A stretch of 64,000 bases of DNA from Ulota crispa (lineage: Eukaryota; Streptophyta; Bryopsida; Orthotrichales; Orthotrichaceae). This document shows positions 24,301 through 37,001 of this stretch, one piece after another. Position 1 is the stretch's first letter, and every line of letters starts with the position of its first letter. The translations under genes and the position numbers were made by a program. Where the stretch lies: assembly GCA_963920765.1 (NCBI GenBank), contig OY987243.1, forward strand, positions 25,229,419 to 25,293,418. Reading direction: 5' to 3'. Below the pieces are notes generated by a model. It saw nothing but the letters and a program-made list of their open reading frames with translations, searched no databases and was not told the DNA's origin.

Positions 24301-26146
24301 ACCACCTCTGGGCTTTGGACTTGGTCCTGTTGTACCTGTACGAGACGGGGGTTCTTTGATGTCTATGAATTCCCAAAATTTTCAGGCATCAAGTGGCAGC
24401 AAGCTAGTCATGCAGGTGTCCAAGCCCGTTGTGGTGCCAACGGGTATGGGAGCCGAATCCTTGGATATTTTACTACGGGTGGCATCATCAGGTATGGATG
24501 GAATGACGAACCAGGCTATGTTGACAATGCCCTTGGACGATATCACAGGAAAAAGTGTGGAGCAAATTGCAAGTGAGGGGTTTGCTGCCTTCAGAGGGAA
24601 CCAGCTCGGACACGGCGAATATGGGTTAGTTTCTTCATTCCATACTCTATGACTGTCGTAACAGGGTTGATTGAAGAGCCTTGTTGGACCCACGACTTCA
24701 AAGTCGAGTCAACATATATTTGGTGTTTGCTCTTTCGAGTTGAGAAAGAAGTTACGATGCTCTTGTTTAGGAGCTTCCGTCAACACCAACTAGGGTTCTT
24801 GATTGATTGTTGAACTAAATGTTGTAAATATCAAGTACGTTGATGTTATCCTACCTCAGTTTTCAAGTGGTATTATGTGCAGGTATCCAGCTCTAGAGGG
24901 TGGCCATGCTCCATACAGTCTGGAACACACGCAAGATTCTTCCCGTAATCTTGGGACCTCGACTTCCCAGTCAGCGTCAAGTTTAGCGACGTCATCAGGT
25001 CGCACAAACACGCGCAAAAGCAACCCCAACTTCGGTGATGGTACATTCTTATCGTTAGAAGATTTAGCGCCCGTGGCCATGCAAAAAATAGAAGCTTTGG
25101 CTTTAGAAGGCCTTAAAATACAATCTGACATGGCGGAAGAGGAAGCACCCTATATGGTGGATCCCTTCTCTAAGCAGGGAAGGATAGAAGGTGGCAACAG
25201 TGCCAGAGGTGGAACGTCCGAAGTCAACTATTTGGAAGAAGCAACGAGTTCGAGTTTCTTAGATGACAGGAGCGCAGAAGAAGACCCTGGAACCCTGGAT
25301 GACTTTTCGATGGCCATATCCTTGGATGAGTGGATGAGGCTGGATGCTGGTGTGGTTGATGAGAATGATATCAAAGAAGATACTAAGGCATTAGTGGCTG
25401 CTCACCATGCTACCCATGGGGACATTGTACCTAGTAAGCAAACGGGAAAGCAGAAAGCAGCAGATGGCGTGAACGACAAAGGCGGGCACATGGGTAACAC
25501 GGTCACTTTAGCCATGCTTCTCCAGCTTCGGGATCCTCTGCGGAATTTCGAGCCCATCGGAGCTCCTATGATGGCTCTGGTCCAAGCTGAAAGAGTCGCC
25601 GTTCCTCCCATGCCTAAACTCAGATTCGGTAAACAGATTTCGATGAGGGGGAACAATGAGCGTTACGACGACCCCCCTGCCCAACCGCTGTTCAAAATCA
25701 CGGACGTCACTCTCTCCGGTGTGAAAGCGGGTGATGAAACAGCCACTAACAAGACGAACCAAAAACAATTAGGATGGGGTAATCCAAAACAGCAGCAATC
25801 AGGCTCTCGCTGGCTTGCTGCTAGTGGAATGTCCAACAAGAACGCCAAGGCTCCAATCTCGAAGACCAAGAGCATTCCATCATCTCACTCCACAGCTCGT
25901 CCTGTCTCTCACCCCGTAGTAGCTCCCCCGGTATCTCGCCCGGCATCTCGCCCGGCAGCGCCCTCAGTAGCAGCTCCTCCAGCTGCTCGCCCAGCTCCCA
26001 GCAAAGCCCCCCCAAGCAAGATCGACTCTTTGTGGAGTCTCTCTGCGAAGATTACTTCCAGGTTTGGGGGTAATTCGTCTGTTTCCAAGGTTCGGAACCC
26101 GGATGTTGCCATTCCGAAGACTGGTTGGTTTGGTAGGAAGAAATAG
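21395..26146 (+). CDS. PMI1: PMI1 / PMI1-RELATED NT-C2 domain protein
   Basis: Homologue of Arabidopsis PLASTID MOVEMENT IMPAIRED1 and its PMIR paralogues, cytoplasmic or membrane-associated proteins needed for light-driven chloroplast and nuclear positioning through actin. My exon model is 21395-22811, 23102-23332, 23416-23844, 24063-24624 and 24883-26146. All introns are GT-AG and the frame is kept throughout, giving 1300 residues. The start is the first in-frame ATG after an upstream stop. An N-terminal polyglutamine run is followed by the NT-C2 domain (about 148-296), with WSWKPFRALAHVGRQK, CLFTVHVHGIEGLPASVNGL, QTMPSRVSHGYCEFQETL and GRHKLELSRLL. Then come a long acidic region with a glutamate run (about 390-405), a middle homology block in exons 3-4 (EEDVELASIMEAAESELQ), and the conserved C-terminal block (DPLRNFEPIGAPMMALVQ, FKITDVTLSGVK, QQQSGSRWL). 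The tail is proline/alanine/serine-rich. It is longer than Arabidopsis PMI1 (about 840 residues) and nearer PMIR1. The family call is firm. Which paralogue it represents cannot be decided here. Confidence 0.93.
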
Positions 26147-27117
26147 GATGCATCAGCTGTCCTGCATTATCAAGTTTTTTTTTTACAGTATCTGTTCCGA
26201 ATATGCTGTACTAATTTGTGAACTCAGTGAGTCAAGTCTACACAGAACGTCTGCAATGAAGCTCGCCGAAGGTAGTCTACCAGGTGTCGTTGCTGGATGT
26301 TGCCGTTTTTTTTGCACGTGTGTAATCTTTTTGGAGTAGAAAATATCATCATTCTTTACCAATACTCATGCAGATTCTGAGTTAACATTGGATTTGGTAT
26401 TTTTAGTCTTGCGGGTTTGTAAATAATGTACGTGTCAATTCAGCAAAAACCTTCTGCAACGTTTCAAGTCTTTTCAGTATGTATCATAGTGGCTAGTGGA
26501 CCTACTGGAATTGTGGGATTTGGAGTTGAACTAATGTTTAGAGACGCACATGTGAGCTTTCAGTGAAAACTTACACTGAAGAGCTACCATAAGTGACCAA
26601 GTCTGACTTCCAAATTTGAGAGCGCTTACCGTTCTTCCACCGGCTACTTTAGGTACAGGAACATTGTACTTCGAGCTTGTCAAAGACGAACAAACTGTGT
26701 TCCAATGTATATTCCTATTTCCGGTAGTGCTGGTCTCCTTTCTTTCTTTAACGCTTGTTTATACATGATTATATTTTCGCATTGTTGGGGGTTGAAAAGT
26801 GTTGCAGTTTGTTGGATAATGTACCTCACATTTCTCCCTTCATGTTACTCGCTACTGTACTGTACTGTACACTTTTACGTTTTTAGCCCCCATCTACTCT
26901 GACGTGTCCGATTCCAGGAGCCTGTGTTCAAACTTCAGTTTTTGTCTTCGTTTTGGCTATCATGAATGTGCCAAATCATCATTTTATTTTGTCCAAGATG
27001 AAGCCATGTGTTTTTACAAATACTGATCTTTTTCAGTTTTCTCGAAAGTAGGTTAATATCGTTGTGAGGTTTCTGTAGTTCTAGGCTTATGAAATTCGTA
27101 GACCTTATTAGAATTAT
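26147..27117. other. PMI1-like gene 3' flank
   Basis: This is sequence downstream of the stop codon and probably includes the 3' untranslated region. A 26705-26902 open frame has hydrophobic composition but no recognisable domain and is not called. A short (GTACT)n-like run lies near 26854-26870. Confidence 0.45.
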
Positions 27118-27492
27118 GGGAAAGTTTTATGGATACCCTTAAAGTTTGCCATTTTTGTTTAGATATCCGTGGTCTTTTAGAAATTGCACAAATACGTGAG
27201 GCGTTTGTTTTGTTATGCACGCTACGTATTTCATGACCAATGTTAACCCCTCAACGTCCCGGGTATCTCAAAATACACTCAAATGGGGGCAATATTTGGA
27301 CCTTTTGGACGTTGAGGGGTTAAAGCAAGGAGTGCAATAGAACAAAAGCAACATGCGTACAAGGGAGAATGTAGTGGCATTCATAATAGAATAAACGCCT
27401 AAAAACTATGGTCCAAGAATATTTGTGCAATTTCTAAAAGACCATGGGTATCTACAAATATGGCAGACTTTAGGTGTATCCATAAATTTCCC
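27118..27492. mobile_element. Foldback element, GGGAAA ends
   Basis: Left arm GGGAAAGTTTTATGGATACC and inverted right arm GGGAAATTTATGGATACACC continue as an inverted repeat for more than 90 bp (shared TGGTCTTTTAGAAATTGCAC). The 9-bp flanks TAGAATTAT and TGGATTTAA match at six positions, so a decayed Mutator-type duplication is possible but unproven. It hosts an 81-bp TTAA element in its loop. Confidence 0.65.
27243..27323. mobile_element. Tiny TTAA element, 81 bp
   Basis: A perfect 17-bp terminal inverted repeat, TTAACCCCTCAACGTCC, at both ends. It lies near the loop between the two arms of the 27118-27492 foldback element and is related to the 79-bp element at 16515. Confidence 0.85.
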
Positions 27493-27722
27493 TGGATTTA
27501 ATCGCAGATTCTCCACTGTTTTATAGCAGCCAATGTAATGAAATATCATATTTCAATTGGGAAACGTGCTAAGAGGAACAAATACATAATCGTTGAAATT
27601 GCAATAAATTCCAAGAGTCAAGTATACATTTGACGCTTGGGACTTGGGAGCCCACAAAGTGTTAGAAATATTGTATAAATATATTGGATTTGTGTTTAGC
27701 TTGCACATGTAACAACCATACA

Positions 27723-28091
27723 TCTATCTATATAATAAGCTTAGCTCTATTAGTTGGGTAGTTGGGTGTCAAAATAATAGAATGTAAGGCGGTTGAGAAA
27801 CTAATTAATAACCAAATTTGTTGCAGCCGAATTTTCTACCTTACTAACCGGCATTGTATGGGGGGCTATGGGCATGGGATGGGATGGGAATCTTTGGTGG
27901 AACCCATTGAATCTTTTTCCAACTTGAATTCGGAATTCACATATAAAGGGGGTGGGGAGGGAGATGAAGAGTCAAATTGATTTGAATCTAAAATTGCATT
28001 TGAGTTTATATTATCTCATGAAATATTTTTTATGAGCATGGGGGTGGCCCGATAGCCTTTCACCAAAATAGCGGGTGCACAAGTCCACTAG
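27723..28091 (+). mobile_element. Possible Helitron-like element
   Basis: Starts TCTATCTATATAATAAGC after an A and ends AGCGGGTGCACAAGTCCACTAG before a T in the sequence, the A/T insertion context and CTAG end expected of Helitrons. A short CCCG/CGGG stem lies 20-50 bp upstream of the end. It is 369 bp with no helicase. The stem is weak, so the call is tentative. Confidence 0.35.
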
Positions 28092-28719
28092 TTTGTTATA
28101 ACAAGCTTAGCTCAAAAATGTGTTCCTCTATTCTCTAACCAAATGAGATTTTGCTTCTAATAATCCAATACCTTGGTTGAATGATGCATTAGTAAATAAC
28201 CTTGAAATAGTCTATTAATTATATCTTGGCTTTTTTATTCATTTCATTGGAAAAATAACAAGTGCAAGTTCAACTATGTATAAATGATGTATGTTTAATA
28301 TATGTGGTACCAGTGTAAAAACTTTTGAATATTCTTCTGGGGTTTCAAGTGGCAAATGATTTCTACTACATAAAATTAGCTGTGTACCTCTTATCATTTA
28401 TAAGGAGGTTTTTTACATTTATGCGTTCTTCAATACTTCGGTGCTTATTTGGAGTGACATGGACAATCTTCGATGCTTATACAAATAATATTAACATACA
28501 TTTGGAACAAAAACTAATAATAATTTTATAAATAAAAGGTGAATATATAATATATAAGGCATATATAAAGAATATATATGCATTTTGATTGGCTAAGAGA
28601 GTGTTGTGGTGCAATTGTCAATGACCTATTGTTAACGTTTGGTGAAACAGCTCAACCTAATTGATTAAAAGAGTGTTGTGGTGTAACTTTCAGTGATTCA
28701 TTATATTTTATTAATCACC

Positions 28720-28945
28720 ACATGAGAGAGGGATACATGCATAAAGTGGTTTACATTGAGTCTTTTTAGCAAAAGATCAACAAAGGAGAGGGGCACATGC
28801 GTAAAGTGGTAGTCCTTTTAGCAAAAAATCAATAGGGGAAAGAAGGGTACATGCTTAAAGTTGTGTAGACTAAGTCCTAACGGAGAACCAATAGGGAAAA
28901 GAGGGATACATGCGTAAAATGGTTTACACTGAGACTTTACTTTGA
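28720..28945. repeat. Four-copy tandem repeat, 54-60 bp
   Basis: ACATGC occurs at 28735, 28795, 28849 and 28908, each preceded by GAGRGGGNA-like sequence and followed by GTAAARTGGT-like sequence. Confidence 0.75.
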
Positions 28946-30994
28946 ATCAAGTTGCTGTCTTCGTTTGTACAACAGGTACCTAAACTTGTATAAGACATAA
29001 ATTCATCTTGATGTGCCAAAAGGAAAAATATAGTGTAATACTAATATATGCTTTTACATGCCAAGACTCCAATTACTTTTGAAGTATATTGAAGAATTTT
29101 AGATAAATGGTACAATTTCAATGGGTCATTGGGTATTTTTGATTCTCAGTTAAAAACATATTTAATTTTGAGCCTTACCAAATGTTGATTCCTAGTAAGC
29201 AGGGCATGTTTTTTGACAAATCTGTTTTTGCCAGATTCCAAAAGAGCGCAGGCCATTGGAGAATAAATGGAGGAAGCAGCCTCAATTCGTTGTCTCTGTC
29301 GTCTGCTAGTAAGGGCGAAAAGTTTAAATCATAGAATATTAAAAATTAGTAATTAGTAGAAGGGCAACAACAAAATACAATTGATGACCATGAGAGCAAT
29401 GAATTGTACGGTTATGGTATTGTAAAATTGGTAGCCTTATGTAGTGACATCGTTTAATAAAAGTATTTCAATCTGTCGTCTTATTTGGGCAATGTCTTTA
29501 TGCTATGCAACTTGTAAGCATCTTATAAATTCTAAATTTTACTTATATTACAATTATGGTTTCTTTAAACCTTGCACTTAGAAAAATTTGCAACTATTTT
29601 TTTCCACCTCCAAAAAATTGCTTAACCAATTGTAATTTGCTTTCATAAACATGTGTCAATTTGCTAGAAATTTTCTCTACATCTTGCATTTCTATTCTGC
29701 AATGAAACTCACCAAAATTGTTCTAAATACATTTGTTTTCTAGTACATTTTAACTTGCAAAGGAATGAAAAGAATGCATCCCATGAAATGAATATTAATT
29801 AAATTTTCATAAAAAATCTAACCATGCCATGGAAATTAGAAGAAAAATAAAATGCATTGTTTGTTTTGCACAAACGTTAATGAATTTTCAAAAATATGAA
29901 AAAATTGGTTGTTTTTGTTATTTCTGTACCTAGTGTTGTTTTTACTTTTGTGGCTTGGAATTCTAGCAAAAAAATCTTTGAAATTGCGTCTATATGGTCT
30001 AATCTACCATACAACAACCAAGTGCATTTGAGACTATAATTGCACCGTCATCAACTATTTAGTGAAAAGAGTAGATTGGAACCATTTCTACTATTTTTAA
30101 AAGCCTTTTGATTTTTTGAATGTGAGGTGCAAGAAAATGGCTTAAGGTTGTCAAACATAGTATCATTTGAATAATTGCATTCATTTAACAGTAAGGCTAT
30201 TGTTAATATGGCGCAGTGTTTGGGGAGGTAAATCCTTTTTTTAATCCTAATGGATTTTATATTTGCAATGTTTTTTGCAAATGGGCCATTCACCATTCAT
30301 GCCAAAATTAGACAAAAAGTTGCAGATGTCAAACAAAAAGCTCTAAAAGCTCTAGTCTTATGAATAGTAGAAAAAATTGGCACACACTGGATAAAAAGTT
30401 AAGGGCAATAGACAGAAAGTATTTATTTTTGTTTTTTGTTTTTTGTCTTTTGGTGGGTTGTGGTTGTGGACGGAATTCGGCAAAGGAAAGACATCACATG
30501 AAATGAGCAGACATAGGACAAAACAAGGAAAACATCCGAATTTTTGGCCTCTCCAAGGTAAAAACATTCAAATTGTCGATATCACATATTGGTTGCAAAG
30601 AGTTGCATGTGATAGAGGCGTCAATGTTTGGCAAACATTGGAGGTCATAAAAATCTATCATGAATGCCACCAACAATCACTACTGGAGTCCCAAGCTTAT
30701 TTTTCTTTTCAAGTGTTTGGTGCTTAGTTAGTTGTTTTAGTTAGTTGTTGAACTTAAATTACCAAGCTCGTAGGTTCTTATTTCATCATACATGGTTAGT
30801 ATCTGATACAAGCAAAGACCTAAATTCCAAATATATGTGAATGTCATCTGAGTGAAGCTAATAATTTTCTTTTATCAATTTTTTTTTAATATTTTTCTTC
30901 TTAAGAAGTTATATCAATACTTTTACATTGGAAGTGTGAGCTATAGAAGTAAAGTTAGACCAAATGTACTAAAAATAAATACAATGGTGCTTGG
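28946..30994. other. Intergenic, no gene supported
   Basis: AT-rich DNA with T-rich and A-rich runs. Short frames at 30358-30727 on both strands overlap each other and show no domain. Confidence 0.5.
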
Positions 30995-32444
30995 TTAACC
31001 CCTAAAGGACCAAAGTCTCCTTGGGGGATTTTCCGGATTTGGGTAGGCTCATGTGATCTTAATTTTTGACATGGTTTTTTGAAATTTTTTATGGGTGTGT
31101 AGGAATGTATAAGGTTTGTGGGATGCAAAAAATCTTGTGATTATGTCACACAATTCAAAAGTTATGGGCTATTTTTGGCCAAAAGCAGTTTGAGAGGCAA
31201 CTTGGGCAAGGGAAAAGATATTGACTTTGAAGGGAGGGGGCAAGTAAGGGGTTGCCACATGTTGCTCTTGTGGTCCCCATTACTTTGTCATTGCCCCCTT
31301 TCATTTCCAATATGGAGATCAGATTAGGTTTTGGGAGCCTCTAAATTTTAGAGATTTTGAGTTTTTTTCCTTTGACATTTAAAGTTCATGTTTATCTTCA
31401 TACACATTGTTCAGATTTTCCATATCTAAGAACATGTGCTAGGAAACTTCACTAAAAAATGTCATAGTGTATTAACAAAACTTGTTAAATAACATTATAT
31501 AGTTGCATGGTCGGTTGACCCAGAATGCGTGTTCTATTCAACTTTCAGGAAGATGTTCTGATTGTAAGGCTTATTTCTTATAGAAGAAAAAGCTTGGAAG
31601 CATCCTAAATTAGGGAATATGTTCTATACTTGTTCATAACAAAATATGTAATCAATGTTTGTTAAAATTAATAATACTAGAAATAATGGACTTTTCAATG
31701 CATATATTTGGATTGTCCCATTCACTGCATCCTATGAAAATGATTGACATAATGTATCAATTTAGCTTTAATGCGTACATAGGGACTACATATGTGATTT
31801 AGCATCTCTTAAGTATTTCAAAAACGTGCTATAATTTTAGACAAGTGGCGTATAATAATAGCCATGGAATTTTTAGTGCCCAAATTCAGGCTAAATGTTT
31901 AGGCGGCAATATCTTAATGATTTTAACATTTTTTTAGTTTTTTCTTTTTTCTTTTGCAAAAATCTTCCCAATGGCTACATGAGCTTGGCCTTTTTTTGTA
32001 GAATGCACGTATTTGTATAAAGGAAAACAAACACTTTGTGATCCATACTCACAAAAATCTCAAAATTTTGGACTTTTTATGAGGTCTTATCCGCCGTTTT
32101 TGGGTCAACCGACCATGCAACTGACCAATGGCATTGCAATACTTATTTAGGATGTGTTCAGTGTCTTTGATTGCCTTGAAAATTGGTATACATATGTCTA
32201 ACTTGATTACCTATAAGATAAAATTACAACTTCAAGGTCTATAGTGCAAAACAAAATGCTCACAACTTTCATTCCGTATGGTCAAATGTCACAAAATTTT
32301 CAGCACTTCTTCTACAAGTGCATTACAAGATCTTTTGGTTAGATTCCAAGAAAAGCATTTTGATGTAAATTTTGATGAACACAGCAATAGGGGCAATTTT
32401 GAGTGGTTTTTGGTAGAAAATGGCCTTGGTGTTTTAGGGGTTAA
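30995..32444. mobile_element. TTAA element, 1450 bp including a nested insertion
   Basis: Left end TTAACCCCTAAAGGACCAAA and inverted right end TTAACCCCTAAAACACCAAG. It contains the 622-bp element at 31501-32122. Without that it would be about 830 bp, close to the long subfamily. Confidence 0.65.
31501..32122. mobile_element. 622-bp element with perfect 22-bp inverted repeats
   Basis: The 22-bp ends at 31501-31522 and 32101-32122 are exact reverse complements, beginning AGTTGCATGGTCGGTTGACC. No direct duplication is visible outside them. The palindrome TGCA within the ends could itself be the duplicated target. No coding capacity. Superfamily unknown. Confidence 0.75.
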
Positions 32445-33586
32445 CGTCAACTTTTGTAACAACAACAATAGGATAAGATTGCAGTCCCACTCCCTTTTGC
32501 CCAAAGCATGTATTATGAGCATGGCTAAGGTCAAGTGCTTGCATGTGGTCAATGTTTGCTTTTTGTCAATGCCCATTTTTACTCATCACTTAGAAAGGGG
32601 TTTGGTTAGGTTCCAAAAACATGGATGGGAAAGCACCTCCAAAGTTACAAGTTACAACCACTTAGAACTCAAAAAAGTAATGCAAATAAAGTGTTTGTTT
32701 ATGATCAATGCCTTGGATAAGGTCAACACTATTTTCTAGCCCAAATTGTTGACCTTATCCAAGCACCTTTGTATCACCAATTTTTTTCAATATTTTTCAG
32801 AAATCACATTTGTAAATACAAAAAATCTCAATGGAAAATGTACTTGATCAAGTGCAAAATTAGAGAGGTGCTCTTCAATCCTTATGATGTTTATTTGCAT
32901 CATAACCTCTTATTGCATTTTGCATCCAATAATTAAAAATAATAGCAAAGCATTTGAAAGTAAAATTTACCTTTCAACAATCTTTCGATTTATTGGTTCT
33001 AAAATTTCACTTCTCATGTGGTAAAATTTAGAATTGATAAGGAAATACTTTCTATTTTAGTGTCTTGAGACTACAAAGCAACATTTACTAAATAACTTGT
33101 CAAGCAATAAGTTAGCTATTGAACATTATTGATTGCATTGTGCTTTCACCTCATCTATGGGTTTCTATGAACTTCCATGGTCTAAGATCACAAACACCTT
33201 GAAATATTTATGAAGGATTATGGCACAAATTCCCCAAACTTTAATAAAATCCTGTTGAGCTAATGCACCCAAATCTTCAAAAGAGGCTATGAAAGTCCCA
33301 TAATAATGAACTCTAAAACAATTTCAACCAAGCAAATTTTTATTTTGTTTTATTTTCAAAAAACCATGGTCAAGTATGAGCTTCCGATGGCATTCTTGTT
33401 AAGGCTTCTCAAATTGGATTGTATGTAGCAAGACAGAATAGTTAGATGAAATCCACTCTTACGCATGACTTGATTATATCTAACCTACATGAATAAATCA
33501 AAATATCAATTGTGGTTCCCATGCTCTCATTTTTATGTAAAAGTCACAAGTGCACAAACTCCCAATGCCTAATTTGTGCTATTGCA
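32445..33586. other. Intergenic, no gene supported
   Basis: AT-rich DNA. The open frame 32278-32739 starts inside the preceding transposon and has no recognisable domain. Confidence 0.5.
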
Positions 33587-34138
33587 TTAACCCCTAAACT
33601 CTAAATACCTTTTTTTTTTGGCAACATAGCAATTTTGGGCAGCTCATTACCAATGGGTTTTTTATTTTTTTCTTTAAATTTTTCTCACATCATGTGTCCA
33701 AGGAGTAGCTTTAAGGTTCACCAAATTTCATGACTTTTGACTTCATGGTTCAAAAGTCATTGCATATTATGTTGTTTTCTTAACTTGGCAAGTAGCCCAA
33801 GCAACTCAAAAAAATCTCTTGAAAACTCACATTTTTTTTTTTTTTTTTTGAAGTTGGTTTTTTTGATTTACATACACATGGGAAGCTTTTAATCATTCAA
33901 TTTCAACTAATGAGGTGAAAGTTATGAGGAATTTAGGTTGAATTTTCAAGAGGTTTTCCCAAGCTGCACAGGCTGCCTAGCAAGCAAAGAAAACAACATG
34001 ACATGCAATAACTTTTGAACCATGAAGTCAAAGATTATGAAATTTAGTGGACTTTAAAGCTACTCCTTGGACACATCATGTGGGAAAATTCCAAAGAAAA
34101 AAAAGAAAAACCTGTTGGTTCAGGGCTTTAGGGATTAA
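33587..34138. mobile_element. TTAA foldback element, 552 bp
   Basis: Left end TTAACCCCTAAACTCTAAAT and inverted right end TTAATCCCTAAAGCCCTGAA. The interior arms are long inverted copies (CACATCATGTGTCCAAGGAG near 33686, inverted near 34055-34080), with T runs around 33832-33850. Confidence 0.75.
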
Positions 34139-34318
34139 GATTAAGTATGGTTGCTAAAATATATTTTGTAAATTTGAACCAAAACATTGATTTTGAGACG
34201 TGATATTACAACTATTGCAATTGTTACCATTGAGAGGGAGTAAAAGGTTGCAACCATCCATTATTGATGAAAATAATTGTATGAAAGCTATGACTCCAAT
34301 CAAAAAAATATATGTTTC

Positions 34319-35240
34319 TAAACCCCTAACGGACCAAGCCCTTTTTCTCCTAAAATCACTAAAAACTGCCACTTCTAGGATGTTTAGAAAAAAGAGATTT
34401 TATGTTTTGTTTTTGGAAATCCAACTACAGGATCTTGCCCTAGACTAGAAGAGGTACTTGTCGGAAAAAAATCAGCTCATTTCAAATGGAGAGGAGTGAG
34501 ATATTTACATTTAAAATGAAAAACAAAGCTTTTTTCCATGCTGTCCAAAAATTTCAGAAACCTTTGATCACTCTTATAACAAAAAAATTGCTCTACCCAA
34601 AGTTGCGCTTTATTTTTTCCATGTAGGAGATCAAATTAGGTATGTGTAGGAGAATTTTCAAATCAATTGGAAGTTTACTAGACATGGGGAAAAATAGTAA
34701 GTAAAAAGAAGTAGAGAATGAGTCAAAGCACTAAATTGTTAAGAATTTAATTATTAAAATGAAAAATGCTAATCCCAACGGTGATAATGTTGTGATAAAC
34801 AATCTACTTCCCTTGATTTAATTTTTTTTCCAAAATATTGAAAATTGAGTGAAAGAAAGGACTTCAAAGTTTATTTTAGAGTAGAGATTCCATAACTGCC
34901 CGCAAACAAAAACTCATCACAACTTTCATCTCATTGATTGAAATTGAATGATTCAAAGCTTCTCATGAATAAAAAAAATCTAAAGAACCAATTTCAAAAT
35001 TTTATTTAAAAATTAATAATTTGTAAAGAAGTTTTTTACCCTAAACCCAAATTTTCATAAATTCATGCATAACTTCTTTGTCAAATGTCAAAATGAAGAA
35101 AAAATTAGATGCCCACGCAGATCTTTAAATTCCCCACTTTCAATAAAAATTTCAAAAAATCACATAAAGTAGTTCAGGCATAGGTACATGACCAAAGTCC
35201 AACCTATCCCCTGAAGGGACAATGGTCCTTTAGGGGTTAA
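34319..35240. mobile_element. TTAA element, long subfamily, 922 bp
   Basis: Left end TAAACCCCTAACGGACCAAG (TTAA decayed to TAAA) and inverted right end TTAACCCCTAAAGGACCATT. The interior is collinear with 17849-18779. Its right TTAA (35237-35240) is also the left TTAA of the next element. Confidence 0.75.
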
Positions 35241-35485
35241 CCCTTGAGCGCTTAGTCTTTGAACCTAAAATGTCTGATCTGCTTGCAATCAAAGTATTCC
35301 TATGGGTTGAAAAATACGATCCACAAAATTGGACCATATGAATTGTTAGTGGAAAGCGTCTCCATTGTGTTGGGCTCAATTGAAGGTAGTTTCATGGAAG
35401 GAACAATGAGATTGTAGTGGTCAAAATTGAGTTGACCTAGTTTTTTGAGAGACATTATAATGTCTCTTGGGCACTCAGGGGTTAA
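35237..35485. mobile_element. TTAA element, 249 bp, abutting the previous one
   Basis: Left end TTAACCCTTGAGCGCTTAG and inverted right end TTAACCCCTGAGTGCCCAAG. It shares its left TTAA with the 922-bp element. Confidence 0.75.
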
Positions 35486-35535
35486 TACTAAAAGTGATTG
35501 AATTTTATCCATTATATATAGAAATATAATTACAT

Positions 35536-35655
35536 TACATATATATATGTATATATATGTATACATATGTATATATATGTATACATATGTATATATATGT
35601 ATATATATGTATATATATGTATATATATAAATATATATAAATATATATAAATATA
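35536..35655. repeat. AT-rich microsatellite
   Basis: Alternating ATATATATGT and ATACATATGT units grade into ATATATAAAT units. Confidence 0.9.
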
Positions 35656-37001
35656 AAATCTAATGATAATTTGCAATAAATTTTGTTAAAGTCCTTGTGA
35701 TGTGAGGAACAAAAATGTGTTGGAGGAGGAAATCATGTTTTTTTATAAATTACATCATTTGTTTCCATAATATTTGTAAGTGACATTCTAATCCAATTTT
35801 TGTCTTCAAAATGATAAAAAATGGGCTAGAAGTAGTAACAAAAAACTCCAAATTTACAAAATTAAACATGTAATTGAAATTTATTTTATTTTGTATATAT
35901 AAAACTCATAAAAAGAAATACAAAAATTGTAGAAAAATTAATGTAATTTAGATATGAATTTGAAGTGCATCTAATATGTAATGCAATAGCTGTGACTAGA
36001 TACTACCCTCTCAAGGTAGAGATGTAGAATACTACAAGTTTTGCATTTAACAGCTTTCAAATAACTCCAGGTTAAAAGTGTTGTATTGACTTTTCCACAC
36101 TGCATGCTGAAGAAAATACAATCACTTTTAAGTTGCATAAAGAAGCATAGATATTCTTGGACAAGCAAGTGCACCTTTTTACAAATAATGTCATACTTGT
36201 CCTAAACTAACCTTTTCATAGAAGAATAATTTATTCATTGAGGCTAATGTTCAATTTCCTTTTGTTGCTTTAATTTTTGGAATCTATGTTTTCAACTCTT
36301 ATTTTGATATTAGATTTTTTTGTTTTGTTTTTCATAACTTTAGTGGTTATGATTATCAACTCTTAGTCAATTAATCCTTGAACTCAATAAAACTCAAGCT
36401 CTTAAATACTAATGTGGTGTTGAAAATAAACATGTATTGATATAGATACAAATTCCTAGATATATGCCTAGATAAAAGATTTGACATGTTTCTTTATGAA
36501 AATATCAATAGCTAAAAATGGTCATTGACGCTAGTAATGTAAGAAAAATCTGAGGGAAAATTTATAAAAAATAATGTTTAGAAATCAACAAAAACAACAA
36601 ATTAGAAGTTTGAACTTAGAGACACTAAAAATTTAGGCAATGCAACCAAAGAAGTAAGATACTTATTTATGAAAAACAAATAATGAACAAACACATTCAT
36701 CCAACACAATTTCATCAAATAAACCATTCTAGATTGCTTTGCTATAAAATATTTGGATTTATGAAATTAACTAAATACACTAATAAAGTATAAATTATTA
36801 TATTTCATATTATCATCTCAAAAAAGACCCTTGGCAAACAATGTTGATTCTTTTTATTTTGACATGATTGTTGATTCAATGATGATTAAAAATACTTGTG
36901 CATCTCAAAAGGCACCTTGAATGAATGATGTTTTGATGTTAAAACAACTGAAAAGATTCAGAATCCAAAACTAAAGCCAATGAATTCATCCGCTTTTGTC
37001 C
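35656..37001. other. Intergenic, no feature seen
   Basis: Strongly AT-rich sequence with no gene, inverted-repeat element or tandem array that I could support. Confidence 0.5.

Noticed and set aside
28720-28945. Regularly spaced repeat units resembling a CRISPR array
   Set aside because: Units are diverged throughout, with no conserved repeat and unique spacer alternation. The context is a plant nuclear genome. This is an ordinary degenerate tandem repeat.
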